Assembly (NCBI GenBank): GCA_037833965.1
Contig: AP031352.1
Coordinates: 13,062,501 to 13,126,500, forward strand
DNA length: 64,000 nucleotides
Source of the DNA: Marchantia polymorpha subsp. ruderalis
Taxonomy: Eukaryota; Streptophyta; Marchantiopsida; Marchantiales; Marchantiaceae
Reading direction: 5' to 3'
A model generated the notes under the pieces. The model searched no databases. It saw nothing but the letters and a program-made list of their open reading frames with translations, and was not told where the DNA came from. The translations under genes and the position numbers were made by a program. Below, in pieces: positions 12,901 through 23,405 of the stretch. The stretch's first letter is position 1, and each line of letters starts with the position of its first letter.

Positions 12901-14594
12901 GAGGATGCTGCCGAAAGTCTTCTTGGGATCTTCCACTGGCGTTCCATGAAAACACCAGTCTGTGACTTTGTCAAGAAGTGCGTGGATGAATGTCTGCAAC
13001 ACGGTGTTTCCATGTCCAGTGGTGCTGTCACCTGAATGTGTTCGTGTAGTCAAGTTAGTAGGCTATAGCCGACATCGTACGTAGAGACGAAAAGCGTCTG
13101 AAACTAATGTAGTGTACGTTGATCAGCTCGTCTGCCTTCTGAACTTATGGAGGCCCTATGACTCAGTCCACGCGTCTAATTTCTGTAACCTACAACTTAT
13201 AAATGGTAGGAGACGAGAAAACCATCTTACTCTGCTCGAAGAGTGAAGTACATCTGAAGCGACGAGGGTATGGAAATGGAGAGCCACCCAAAACGAAATC
13301 GTATCCCAAGTCATTATATTTATCGAACTCGTAAATTAAGTCGTCTGCTAGCTGTGTCGCGTCGTCTTCTAGGTGTTTCACTGCTCCACGCAAGTCTCCA
13401 CGTATTCGATGGAGCTCGTGGTCCATCAGTTTCCAGAGGGTTTCGTGGGCAAAAACCGCCTGTGGAAAGACAAGCATGAATAAGAATTCGCATAATCATT
13501 ATCACAGTGCGAATTATTGAGAGGGATCCATCGAGCTGCTTGAAATGTCGAGTTAAGAAATATAAGAGAGACTCTAAAGCTCACAATTCTATCCTTGTTC
13601 CTACCCTTTCTTCCTTTAATGATCAAGGTACTGGAAAACACGGTGCAGAGGTACGAATGGAGAGAATAAACATTCTAATCGATATTTTGTTCAGATGACT
13701 AAATCTCACCTTACGATGAAAATACACCCGGAAGTCCTTCTCGGGGTCGACTGTGGGGTGAACCTGACTGTCACACTCGAAAACCCAGTCCCAGTCGTTT
13801 GAATCTTTGGGTACGTCATGGATGTTCAGCTTCACCGAATCGAGGTAGAACCGTTCCTTGTTATTGTTTCTCACAATAATTGCTCCGACTTGGAAATCGT
13901 CTGCGAGCTGCGTAAATTTTAGCAAGAAGCTTGGCACCACCACTGGAAACTGATTGTCATATTCGTCAGCTTGACTCGCCGTTCCATTTGCTGGTGGAGG
14001 GTTGACAAGGGTTACCTCGGCACTTTTACTTGGCTCGGTCGAACCTGGATATCTCGTGGAAAAATCAGAATTTTCGTCAGAATCTCTGAAGCACAGTCCC
14101 ACAAGTGTAAAAACTCTACTTGTCCTTGAAACCAGTGGCTGTGCGGAGGATCAGGATACATCATGTCAACCTGTTGATTAGGACCTCATGCCTGCTAAAA
14201 AAGTTGAACTGGGTGCGTGAAGAAAGATTGTTGAAGATGGGACTCTGAGCTAGAGATGTATTCCACGAGGTGTCTGTTGACAACATGCTCTCATACACCT
14301 CGTAGAATACATCTCTCAGTCAGCTTGGACTCGACATTAGAAATGCAAATTGAAAGAACTGATTCGAGAAGTAGGCTACAATGTAAGAGAAGTTATTACA
14401 TGTAGCAACGTGCAAATCATATCTTTGTTATAGAATTTATCACCTGGGCTATCGGCATTTGGTGTCTGAGAAACGAGCTGAATGGAAATCTGAGCTGGAT
14501 TCGTCAGTCCAGCCAGATTGATTTTCATGAGGTTCACGTTGACCTGAGCTACGATAGTTAGATCATCACGCCTGCGCTCTAGAGAACCCTCCAT
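9955..14594 (-). CDS. LOX: Plant-type lipoxygenase (PLAT/LH2 plus catalytic domain), multi-exon
   Basis: Lipoxygenases insert O2 into polyunsaturated fatty acids (oxylipin pathway). Exons read on the minus strand: 14594-14444 (start uncertain), 14044-13710, 13459-13231, 13031-12702, 12505-12396, 12106-11985, 11865-11492, 11329-11063 and 10888-9955 (TAA-type end after STSI). Listed introns have GT-AG ends and phases agree across every junction except between 12396 and 12106. Visible family marks are a PLAT domain in the first two exons, YNDLG...VLGGS...YPRR, DEEFGRQALAGMNP, IIDYHD, GRKTYA, and WWELAK. The iron ligands are His of SHW, His of YSH (HWLYSH across the 11492/11329 junction), His and Asn of HAAVN, and the C-terminal Ile. 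The stereo-control site in NINSDARQ is Ala, as in S-type enzymes. Between 12396 and 12106 the frame needs an extra exon of length 3n+1 that I could not place, so a hidden small exon or a frameshift is possible. The N-terminus, and any transit peptide, is unresolved: the reading frame is open above ATG 14594 but a TAA lies about 80 nt upstream. Confidence 0.93.
14253..14315. repeat. 21-bp near-perfect inverted repeat in lipoxygenase intron 1
   Basis: Arm 1 (14253-14273, GAGATGTATTCCACGAGG plus TGT) and arm 2 (14295-14315) pair at 20 of 21 positions; the single mismatch would be a G.U or A.C pair depending on strand. The loop is 21 nt. It lies between the first two coding exons. The shape fits a small foldback element or a short RNA hairpin; I see no flanking target duplication. 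Confidence 0.8.
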
Positions 14595-14612
14595 CTTTGC
14601 GTGCAAACTCAA

Positions 14613-17600
14613 GGAACCACTCCGGATTGGCTTGTTCTTGGATAACTTCGTCGTCCGCCCACCAGTTTATGTCAAGAGAGCTGTAAGCTCAAATCTCAAA
14701 CTTCCAAGCGAGACATGGTGAAGGAGAAATAATGTAGCCAATGCTCTGTGAAACAATGCTGCTTTGAAAGCCTGGACGCTTCAGCACTTATAGCTTGAGA
14801 TTTCAATAGGACGACAGTAAATCTCCGCGTCGTTTTATCAAGTAGTGGATAGTGGCATTCGTAATTACGTTCGTTCTCACTAGACCTGTGCTGATCATTT
14901 TCCTGTTACTATGTAAGGATGGTTGCAAGGTACACCGAAGTTGAGTTGTAAGCTGACCGATTAAGCCACAACAATGGGCTCATTCTTTCTCCAAAAGTAG
15001 AATTCAAATGATAAAACTATTGAGAAATTAGTATTTTTTATTAATTGTTTCTGTTCACCATTCAAACCATAGCATAAATATCTATGGTGTGATAAGCGAA
15101 ACGGATAAAAAATTCATGTTTCGCGACAAAATCTACATTCCAACTGTAAAGCCATTCCAAGTACATTCCCTGCTTTAAATGCAGGGATGTACTTACTCGT
15201 ACCCGAAAAACTGTTCAAATACATTCCTGATACCCAAAACCTTGAAAGCTACTTCCTCATACCTTGGGAGACATGACATGAAGAATCCTCAGTAGACTGT
15301 CTAGGTTCTTGTTGGAGTTGAGCCACCTGGTAGCAAAGTATTTTCATCATCGAAACCATTTAATCTGAGTAGGTCAGTAATTAAGTAGCATTGTTGACGA
15401 GCTCTAGTTTGTGTTTCACATGCTCTACTCAGGATTGTTTTCACAAATGCTCAGTGACCCTGACACGGCAGCAGTTACAGTTTGTCAAATCGGCGTTCGA
15501 CGAATTAAATGATATGTTTTCGCAAAAAGGAAGATTCATTTTGACAAATTTTGGGATATAATGTTAAGACGAAGATCGTTTCTGCCCCTTTTACATACAA
15601 GATGCTACATACTGGTATAGTGTATGTACATTCCTATTCTCTTCCTCTGATTCCACATATTTTTGACATGATATTATACCAACATTCACTCACAAAGGAG
15701 AAAGTCTTCTATGAAAATCATCACGAAATTGAAGATTCTTTTTCAAGTCGACATTCTAGCTCTATAAACCCATATATCTATTTTGTTTTCTAACATTCTT
15801 TCTTGAGTTCACCAATCTTTGTCTACGCATGATGATATACAATATACGAACATGGTGGACAAGAACATGCAAGATTCACATACGCACCCGTTTAACTACG
15901 CATCCCGGATAACTACGCATAATTTTACCCCTAAAATGAGGATCAAAATTTATTTAGTTCGAAATGTCACATATTGTCAATTTGTGCAAGTTTTGAAGTT
16001 TGTTGTGCCTAGAAATCAATTTTTGGTTGATGTTTCCTCGTATGATATGAGTAGACTACATTTCGGTAGTAGTAAGAAACTAGCCGGTATGTACCATATT
16101 GCATACGTTTTCAGATCATATTAGGCAATAAAATCTGAGAAGCCGTCTAAAGCTTTCATCAATTCACTATCGGGTTTGTTGAGTTCAATTCCCTTTCCAA
16201 GAAAGAGCAACTTTTGCAACCCTCACATAGCCTTGTGATTGATTTAGTCAAAATTGATAAACTTAATACAATACTTTTTGTGTTGGCGACAATGGTATAG
16301 AAATATTGGCATTACACATGCAGTCAATCTAAATGTAAAGCATTTCTTCAAATTCAATAAAACAATAAACAGTATTAAAAGTATATTCTCTATAGTATAA
16401 TGAGATATTAAGTAATATCTTTGTAGTATTTTCTCTTGTTTGTCTCAAACTTTTTTTATAATTGCTTCACTAACATCGTCCAACAGCTAAAGTGTTTTTT
16501 ATTGAAAACACCTATGTTTCCAATAAAAATTAGTTTCGGTTGCTCCACTTATATCACATCGCTAAGACTCGTTTAGTAATTTAGTTTTAGTTTCTTTAAC
16601 ATTATAATAAAATCAAAATATTCAAAGTGATCATTGTGTTATTTTAAATAATCTGAAGATCTGCCTAGGTCATTTCTAATAATTTTTGTTCTGGTTTTAG
16701 ACTCTAAAAGGTCTCTAAAATTTATATATGAATCTCCCCTAAATTTACAAATTATTGTTGTTAGATTTTTCTATGTCTCGTCCGAAGAAAGTATAACGTG
16801 GCCTCTATAACTATTGATTCACCAAAACGAATATGTGTGTATATATATATACTTCGAATTATATAAAATGTTACTAAAATTAATTGAGATCCAGATTCTC
16901 CTATCGATTGTCTGTCGATTATCTACTTGTCCTAGGTCGGCTTCTATATACTTCCTAGGCAAGGCTTTTTTCATGTTATAATCATGTGTCTGCAAGCTAT
17001 ATTTAAGTTTAGAACCACCTTATCCTATACCTATATCGGATTGCAAACATGCCTATTGTTAAAATAAGTATCTCAATTCGGATATTTTGAGTACGTCACC
17101 CATGCTCAAGTCTGCTACCTTTCGGTTTAGATCAGAAGATCCTACATACCTCATACGCAAGGCATTTTTCATGTTATAATCATGAGTCTCCAAGCCATAT
17201 AAAGTTTACTTGGGTTTAGAACCACCTTATTCTATACCTATATTGGAATGCAAACATGTCTATTGTCAGAATAAGTACCGCAATTCGGATATTTTGATAA
17301 CGTCACTCATGCTCATGTCGGCCACCTTTCGGTGTGGATTACAAGATATTTTTTTGCTTTTTGAGCTGTCCTCTACCCGCATTGCGTTACTCTGCATTAC
17401 CACAGAGCCTCCCGAAAGGAGCGATACTGTGGGGAACTCCGTGGACTCCTGGCTCTTCTCATTAATTGTTCGTATTTTTGGGGCTTTACCGTACCCGCTT
17501 ATAATCCCGGAAATTCGTGCGGAGATGCGACTCAGGCGATATGCATAGACTCGCCAGAAAACGTGAAAAAAGTGACACGCGTCCGCTCCGCGTGGACGCA

Positions 17601-18678
17601 ACGAGCCAACAGCTAGAGCAAGTCGAGAGTTTAGGATTTTAGGATCTATACTCTATTAAGTTTGGAGGATGGTTTTCGCGTGTACAGTACTGTGATCAAA
17701 TTTCCCCCAAGTTAGGTGCAACTGCAATTTTCTTCGGGGATAATTATTCTGCAATAAATTTACGTTATTCCATTGGCAAAGTTGAAGCCAAATGGTTGAC
17801 CTTGAGTAGAGTCAGTTCCATCAGAGTTATGATATCCTTGCAGCACATAGTACTTTCGGTGGGAAGAATCAGCACGGTACTATTGGCCAAGAAAAGTTCA
17901 AACTTAATATATTAGAATTTTTTTAAATTAATAGTTTTAAATTAATAACATATGATAATTAATATGTGCGATCCAATCCTAAATATATACTTATTAATAA
18001 AATTTAAAAACTGATACTCCATGATCTTGAAATTCTTTTACATTGATAAACAATATAGTAAAATTAGATTTGACACAAATTATTTTATCTAGATAACTAA
18101 ACCTTGAAAGATTAATCCAAAATTGGCTTCTCACTTGCTAGACCTCATGAATTTGTTAGCATGCTGTAATGTAAAGTTGCAACCATCAGATTTTGCATTG
18201 AGTCTCTCAGATTTCTTCTTAATCGCAAACTTGATATGGTTAATCTTCACTTCACGTGTTAAAAAAGCTCATGTGTTCGTTTTTCAGATAGCTTGCCGCT
18301 CTTCATTATACATGACTTGAAGTTCCCGAGGACTACCGCACCATCCCTTCCCCGTATACCAGAGCGTTGCCTTCGTCTCCCATGATCATAAAAGAATCAG
18401 TAGCGCTTCCAGCCATTCCCACTCTTCCAGATAAAGGCCTGGCAGTGATACACAACCAAGCTGCAATCGGGCAGCATGGTGAAGGACTAGAGCTGGTATC
18501 AGAAACCTTGGACTGGTTGGCCATACGCATCATGCCTTTTGTCAGGACTTGTTATAAGGGATTACACCAATAACACTCTTATGTGATGAAAAATACCCTG
18601 TCATTATAACCGGATACATTGGAAGGGCTCCCTGAGTAAAGAAAATACTAAAAAAATCACGTTACATTCAGACGTACA
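14613..18678. other. Intergenic DNA upstream of the lipoxygenase
   Basis: No gene recognised. It should contain the lipoxygenase promoter and possibly a 5' non-coding exon. A tandem duplication lies at 16944-17347, a GC-rich 6-bp-stem hairpin (GCGTCC/GGACGC) at 17579-17599, and a short TA-repeat near 16840. A frame at about 14590-14690 in a second phase (…DDEVIQEQ…) is open but ends in TGA and I could not assign it. Confidence 0.55.
16944..17347. repeat. Diverged tandem duplication, about 200-bp unit
   Basis: Copy 1 (about 16944-17139) and copy 2 (about 17142-17347) share long blocks in the same order: TTTTTCATGTTATAATCATG, TTTAGAACCACCTTAT, GCAAACATG, CAATTCGGATATTTTGA, CGTCAC and CTTTCGGT. 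Substitutions and small indels show the duplication is not recent. No coding frame is conserved between the copies. Confidence 0.85.
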
Positions 18679-19233
18679 TGTGATATATTTTATTTCCGTC
18701 ACTGGAAGAGCAACACTACTCAAGAATTGCAAAAATCTACTCTCAGTCCTCTAGACTGCGTCTCACAGCTACCTTGCGAGTAAAGTCTAGGATTTCTCAG
18801 AAGTACACAAGGGAAGCTGGTTGCTAGAAATCTACATGCATCACACGAGGAAAGTACCACTATCTTGCGTCTCATCAGCCATGAGGAAAAGAAAACGCAC
18901 ACTACGTCTCGGCTCTAAGCTTGTAATCTCCTGATGCCACACCCCCCCTCTAAACTCACAAACACTGAACTATATAACACGCAAAAAGTCCCAAGCACCC
19001 CCGAAAGGCCAAGGCCAAAGCACCCCTGGCTGTTCTCCAAGGGTCAAAGAGTATTTCCAAGAATAAAACACTGAAAACCCATCTCATCACACCTAAAAAT
19101 AGTATCACTCAATCTCACCTCAAAATAGTCTCACCCATAAACCAGTCTCTACACTCTCGCTAAAGGTAACTTGATCCTTGATGATGCCTAGGAATCATAC
19201 CCTCTCAGGTCTCTCCAAGTCCGAAGTCTGAAG
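18679..19233 (-). mobile_element. Element G, 3' LTR, first piece (inferred)
   Basis: Solo LTR C sits between exact TGAAG duplications (19229-19233 and 54744-54748). The DNA left of C should therefore continue what lies right of C, which is the 5'-most part of G's 3' LTR. Here a minus-strand TATA-like GTTATATAG occurs near 18965-18975. The proposed outer end TGTGATATATTTT at 18679 mirrors the inner end CCTCACA at 55061, giving TGTGA/TCACA terminal bases typical of an LTR. The joined LTR would be about 868 bp and lacks the long U3 reading frame. The outer boundary is an inference; the join through C is strong. Confidence 0.5.
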
Positions 19234-19639
19234 TGTGGTAACACACTTTTTGTTTTTTTGCAGAATTTACACAATTTCAGAAAAGAAGTACCGAAGCAGT
19301 GTCTGTAGTTAGGAAATGGTATGTTAAATAGAGTGGATTGAGGAGATCGTCACGAGGTCACGAAGAGTCGCGGAGTTGGACGTACCAGCGCCGAACGCCT
19401 TCGGCGCCTTCGGCAATATCTCCTTTACTGAGGTGTCTCTACCCACGCACCTCCAGCGCTTAGGGAAGGTACGCTTCCGGCACAGACACCTCCGGAGGAG
19501 ATGTCGCTAAAGACGTCAGAAGCCGGCAAGGACCTCTGAAGGCTTCCGACCATGAGTGCGCCTTCGGCGGTGCGCCATTGGCGCGGGAGGGAAACCTTCA
19601 TAACGATCAGGATTCACGGTAATTCTAGTTTGTTGGGGT

Positions 19640-19676
19640 CTCATTGGAAAGAGCTCGAGACGCTCGTTCTAACGAG
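19640..19676 (+). promoter_or_regulatory. Conserved U3 inverted-repeat module (copy in LTR C)
   Basis: Arm CTCATTGGAA (19640-19649) faces arm TTCTAACGAG (19667-19676); in between is AAGAGCTCGAG. Differences between the arms are mostly compatible with G.U pairing. The same module, with the same position early in U3, recurs in every LTR family of the window, including ones that share little other sequence. Confidence 0.7.
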
Positions 19677-20643
19677 CCCAAGAGCGCCGAAGATGAATTA
19701 GGGACAAAGAAGTTATGAGCGTCGGAAAACTTGCATCCGGACATGCGCTGTTCGCGCTAGGGTTCACCGTCGGAAAGGACTCCCGTACGCCCTCGGCGAT
19801 GCGCCTTCGGCGGAACCACGCGCTCATAAGAGGAGATCAACTCAGAGGCGGAAGCACCTTTGGCGGCTGCGGAGCGGAAGAGAAGCGCCGGCCGGCGGTA
19901 CGCCTCCGACGTGGCGCGGACAGGCGGGTGCGCTGGCATTATTCGCGCCGGCGGGATATGCGCCGTCGTCGATATGCGGGCAGAACGGACAAAACAAGTG
20001 GTACGACTACGCGCCGGCGTAATTCGCGCCGACTTGATGTGCGCCTCCAGCGAGGCGCCGACGGAGAAGGAATACGCCAGCGGCGATACGCCTCCGGCGA
20101 TGGGCAGGTTGGGAAAAGACAACATAGTCGACGCATACGCTCCGCTGCGGCGAACTCGAGTCCAGAAGACGATGGCGAACTCGAGTCCGGAAGACGATGG
20201 CGGCGGGAGAATTCAACGTTCACGCATGCGAATGCGCGCACTGCGGAGTCGTGAATTTGAGCATGCGAGGGAGAACCGTTAGGCCGTATAGCCGGCTGCG
20301 TAATCAAGTTTGATTGTACCCAGTGAGAGCGTTGGGCTATCTTGAATTCGGAGAAGAAAAGTTTGCTCTCCAGTCTCATTCTCTCATTCTTGATTGTGAG
20401 TTTTCCAGCTTCAAAGATCACGCGCAAGGGCGGAGAGACCTGCAGTGAGAAGAGAGAGTGCGGAGACAAGTTGCGCGAGGATCTGGACGGACCTTGCAGA
20501 GAGTTTGCGAGCAGCGAAATTGAGCGCGCGAGAGAAGAGAGAGCAATTTCAGTCAATGTCTGAGCGGTCGACGCGCAGCGGCGATTGTGAGAGATTGAGC
20601 GGAAGGCAAAAACGTCTGTGTGTGTGCAGGAAAAGCAAGAGAG

Positions 20644-22388
20644 ATGTCGAAGATCCCCATGCTGCGAGTGTCTCCACTTAGAGTGCCGCAGATCGGTCTG
20701 CGCGCATTCCAAGATGTGTTGACAAGGTTGAAGCTTGATTTCCTCCTGTGGGGATGGAATTGGACGTGTCCGGAGATGGTGCGCGAGTATTTGCAGGAGA
20801 AACACAAGCCCTCGCGCGGATTCCGCCCACACCCCGAGAGGTGGGACATTAGCGACTGGGCGCAGGTGTTAGGAAGGTGTGCAGGCGAGGAAGGGTATCT
20901 CCTCTTCGAGGCCGAGAGCGTGAAGGTGTCGAAGGAGGAAGAAGTCTCATACCATGATCTTTTCAAAGTTGCCAAGCATCCCAAGGACGGTTTCCGGACG
21001 CGGGATTACAAAGATCGATTGCGGAGAAATGTCGCGACTGCATTGCTTCAGATATTGCAGCCGACCAAGACCGCATACATGCATGGTTGGCAAGTGGGAT
21101 TTGTGGAGCTAGTGTTGTCAGGAGCTCCGGTTCATTGGGCACGGCTCCTATGGAAGGTGACGCGCCAACATGCGCAAGAAGAGAGAGGAGGGACCCTCAA
21201 TCATCTTTCGCCTTACCTGATCGTGTTTTATCGAGCGATGGGATGTTTGACGGCTTCACAGCGGACACGGTTTCCGCTGCTGACCCGGAGTTATCCGGGT
21301 AGATACTTGCGGGAGGCTGAAGTGGACTTAAATCTGGACGAAGCACCTGTCAGTCCAACTCCAGCTCCGGTTCCAGCAAGAGCAGCTGAAGAGCGTCGAA
21401 GTGAGCGCGCACCGCGGAAGCGGAAATGGAATGAGAGACCTGAAGACAGGCAGCCGGAAGCTCCCGCTGCGCCGACTCGGAGTCGGCCAACCCACGAGCT
21501 TCATAGCCGGCCAAAACAGAGGGCACGCAAGATGGTGTTGCCAACTAGTAGTGAGGAGACCGGGCGTACTCCAGTCCACGCAGGAGGAGATAATCGCGCA
21601 GATTCTGGAAAAATCGGTGAACCCCTCTGCGCAGAAGGCGCGGATGCCTTCAGAAGAAGACAGTCGGCCGACTGCGAGTCGGGCGACTAAAGGACGGCCA
21701 ACTGAGCAGCGCGTTGAACCGGATAGCAGGCCGGAAGCAGAAGGGAGTTTGGCTGAAGAGCCAACAACTCTCAGAGGGTCGTCTTCGGCAGAAGGCGCTT
21801 CTGAGAAAACGCCTCCAGCAAGCCGGCCAAGTGGAGTAAAGACGCGCAGGATGGATCCGACTGCCAGTCGGACAACTGGTAGTCAGCCGACTGCGAGTCG
21901 GTCAACTGAGAGTCGGCCAGATTCGCCGACTGCGAATCGGACAAGGCCGGCGACCATTGTGCGGGCGCCTTCGACGGACACACCTCCGGCGAAGACACTT
22001 TCCGCGCAGATCGCGCCGGAAGAGCAGGCAGTAGAAGCGGGCGGTGCAAGGGTGACAAAAGTAACTGCGGCGCCGACCCCTTCGAGAACCGAAGATCGAG
22101 CCGGAACAGGGGCTCAGGCAGTGGGATCCCCCACTGCCTTGGATATTTTAGCAGGGAGTGGAGCGGCAGTCGCGGCAGAAGCTGCCGCGCGCCACAGTTC
22201 CAGGGAGTCGCCAAGAGATTCTGTGGCGACTGAAATCCTCGAATCAGAGGATGAGACGAGTTCGGAAGAGCAGGAAGCGGACTCTGTGCGGAAGACGCCA
22301 ACCGGGGTACTGTGCGAGCAGATCGTGCCACTCCTGCGATATTTGGATCGCAAGACAACAAAGTATTCGAGTTGGTCGCGAGGCTCCA
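20644..22388 (+). pseudogene. LTR-C U3 reading frame, 5' part (transposon-protein-like)
   Basis: This is the front half of the LTR-encoded protein of family C. I chose ATG 20644 because its MSK start aligns with the MSG start of the E-family protein. The first 230 residues are clearly homologous to E (RLPQ/RVPQ, LLWGWN, GYRTRDYKDR/GFRTRDYKDR, HWA near residue 170, GGTLNHLSP). Then come a basic PRKRKW patch and a proline/serine-rich middle. The frame shifts around 21545-21600, continuing in another frame to LLRYLDRK, where E1 interrupts it at 22388. The rest is at 52989-53767. The middle is full of CCGACTGCGAGTCGG-type palindromes (encoding PTASR). Function is unknown; the N-terminal fold resembles the 'putative plant transposon protein' family by eye. 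Confidence 0.75.
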
Positions 22389-23340
22389 TGTGGTACTGTA
22401 ATAACCCACTAAAGGCTAAAACTGCAATATAGTGGTAGAAAGGTCGAACCCACAGGGACAGAGGAACACACAGGGTACAAAGTGTCACGTTTTAACAGAC
22501 TATTGAGGAGTTTGAATTCTCATGCAACTGTCACTCCCAGAAATACTGCAAGTGTCCACTCGGAGCGCACTCGGAGGTCGCACAGTGCAGCGTAACACAC
22601 ACACACACACACACCTGAAACTACAGAAACACAACCCAGAGATCCGTTAGGACCTCTACTTCAAGATTTCAGGGGGAAAGTCTCTCACGAGCACACTCGG
22701 CAAAGCTGCGGGCAGTGACTTCCAACTCCGGCTTTTACAACACTTCCACTAGCTTGCTGCTAGTGTAGGAAACCCGGTTTGGACTGCCTACTTCGGATCG
22801 AAGTCACTCAGACGCGGTGAACAACACTCTCAACTCACAAAACGCGCAGAGAACACAGGTCCGCACTGAAGGACTCACTGTGAAACATTCCAGTAACACA
22901 ACAACAGTCTATTGAAGAGTTTGAATTCTCAGGCACTTGTCATTCCCAGAAATACTACAGGGGTTACCCTCAAGGCACCTGCTGCAGCGTAACCTGAATT
23001 TACAACCAAGGCTTACACGAAGTAGCAAAACTTCACTTTGGCATTCAGGGGAAAAATCCCAAGGAGTACAATCAGAAAGAAACACTCGAAGGTGTAGGGG
23101 CGAAACTGTTCAAGTATCTAACTAGTCACTGGCTCTGAGCATCGGCAGTCACCCGCAGGTGCAGATCCGAACTACTCAAGTCTCTAACCAATGTACTAGC
23201 TCTGAACATTCGGCCGAAGGCCTTCAGCTACAAAATGCGGAACGCTAAGTTGTAACTCCTCGTGCGTGGTGACAGAACTCAAGGACACAAACACGCAAAG
23301 GAAATGGGTTCTTGATCTGCACTTCTGATGGGAAAGAACC

Positions 23341-23369
23341 CCAGGCAAAACGCCTGGAACTATTTTATA
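23341..23369 (-). promoter_or_regulatory. TATA box and post-TATA hairpin of LTR K
   Basis: On the minus strand TATAAAA (23369-23363) is followed by the perfect stem CCAGGC/GCCTGG around loop GTTTT (23357-23341). This is the same arrangement as in the other E-type LTRs. It marks the U3/R boundary and shows that the long reading frame lies upstream of this promoter. Confidence 0.75.
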
Positions 23370-23405
23370 CCTTCTAAGTCCTACCTAACACTACACTGCA
23401 CTACG

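Noticed and set aside
18333-18573. Possible short gene
   Set aside because: Open on both strands for about 66 codons with no recognisable motif or splice context.
19715-20282. Arginine-rich frames in LTR C U3
   Set aside because: Open because of GCC/CGG palindrome repeats; overlapping frames on both strands are equally open and none matches the E family.
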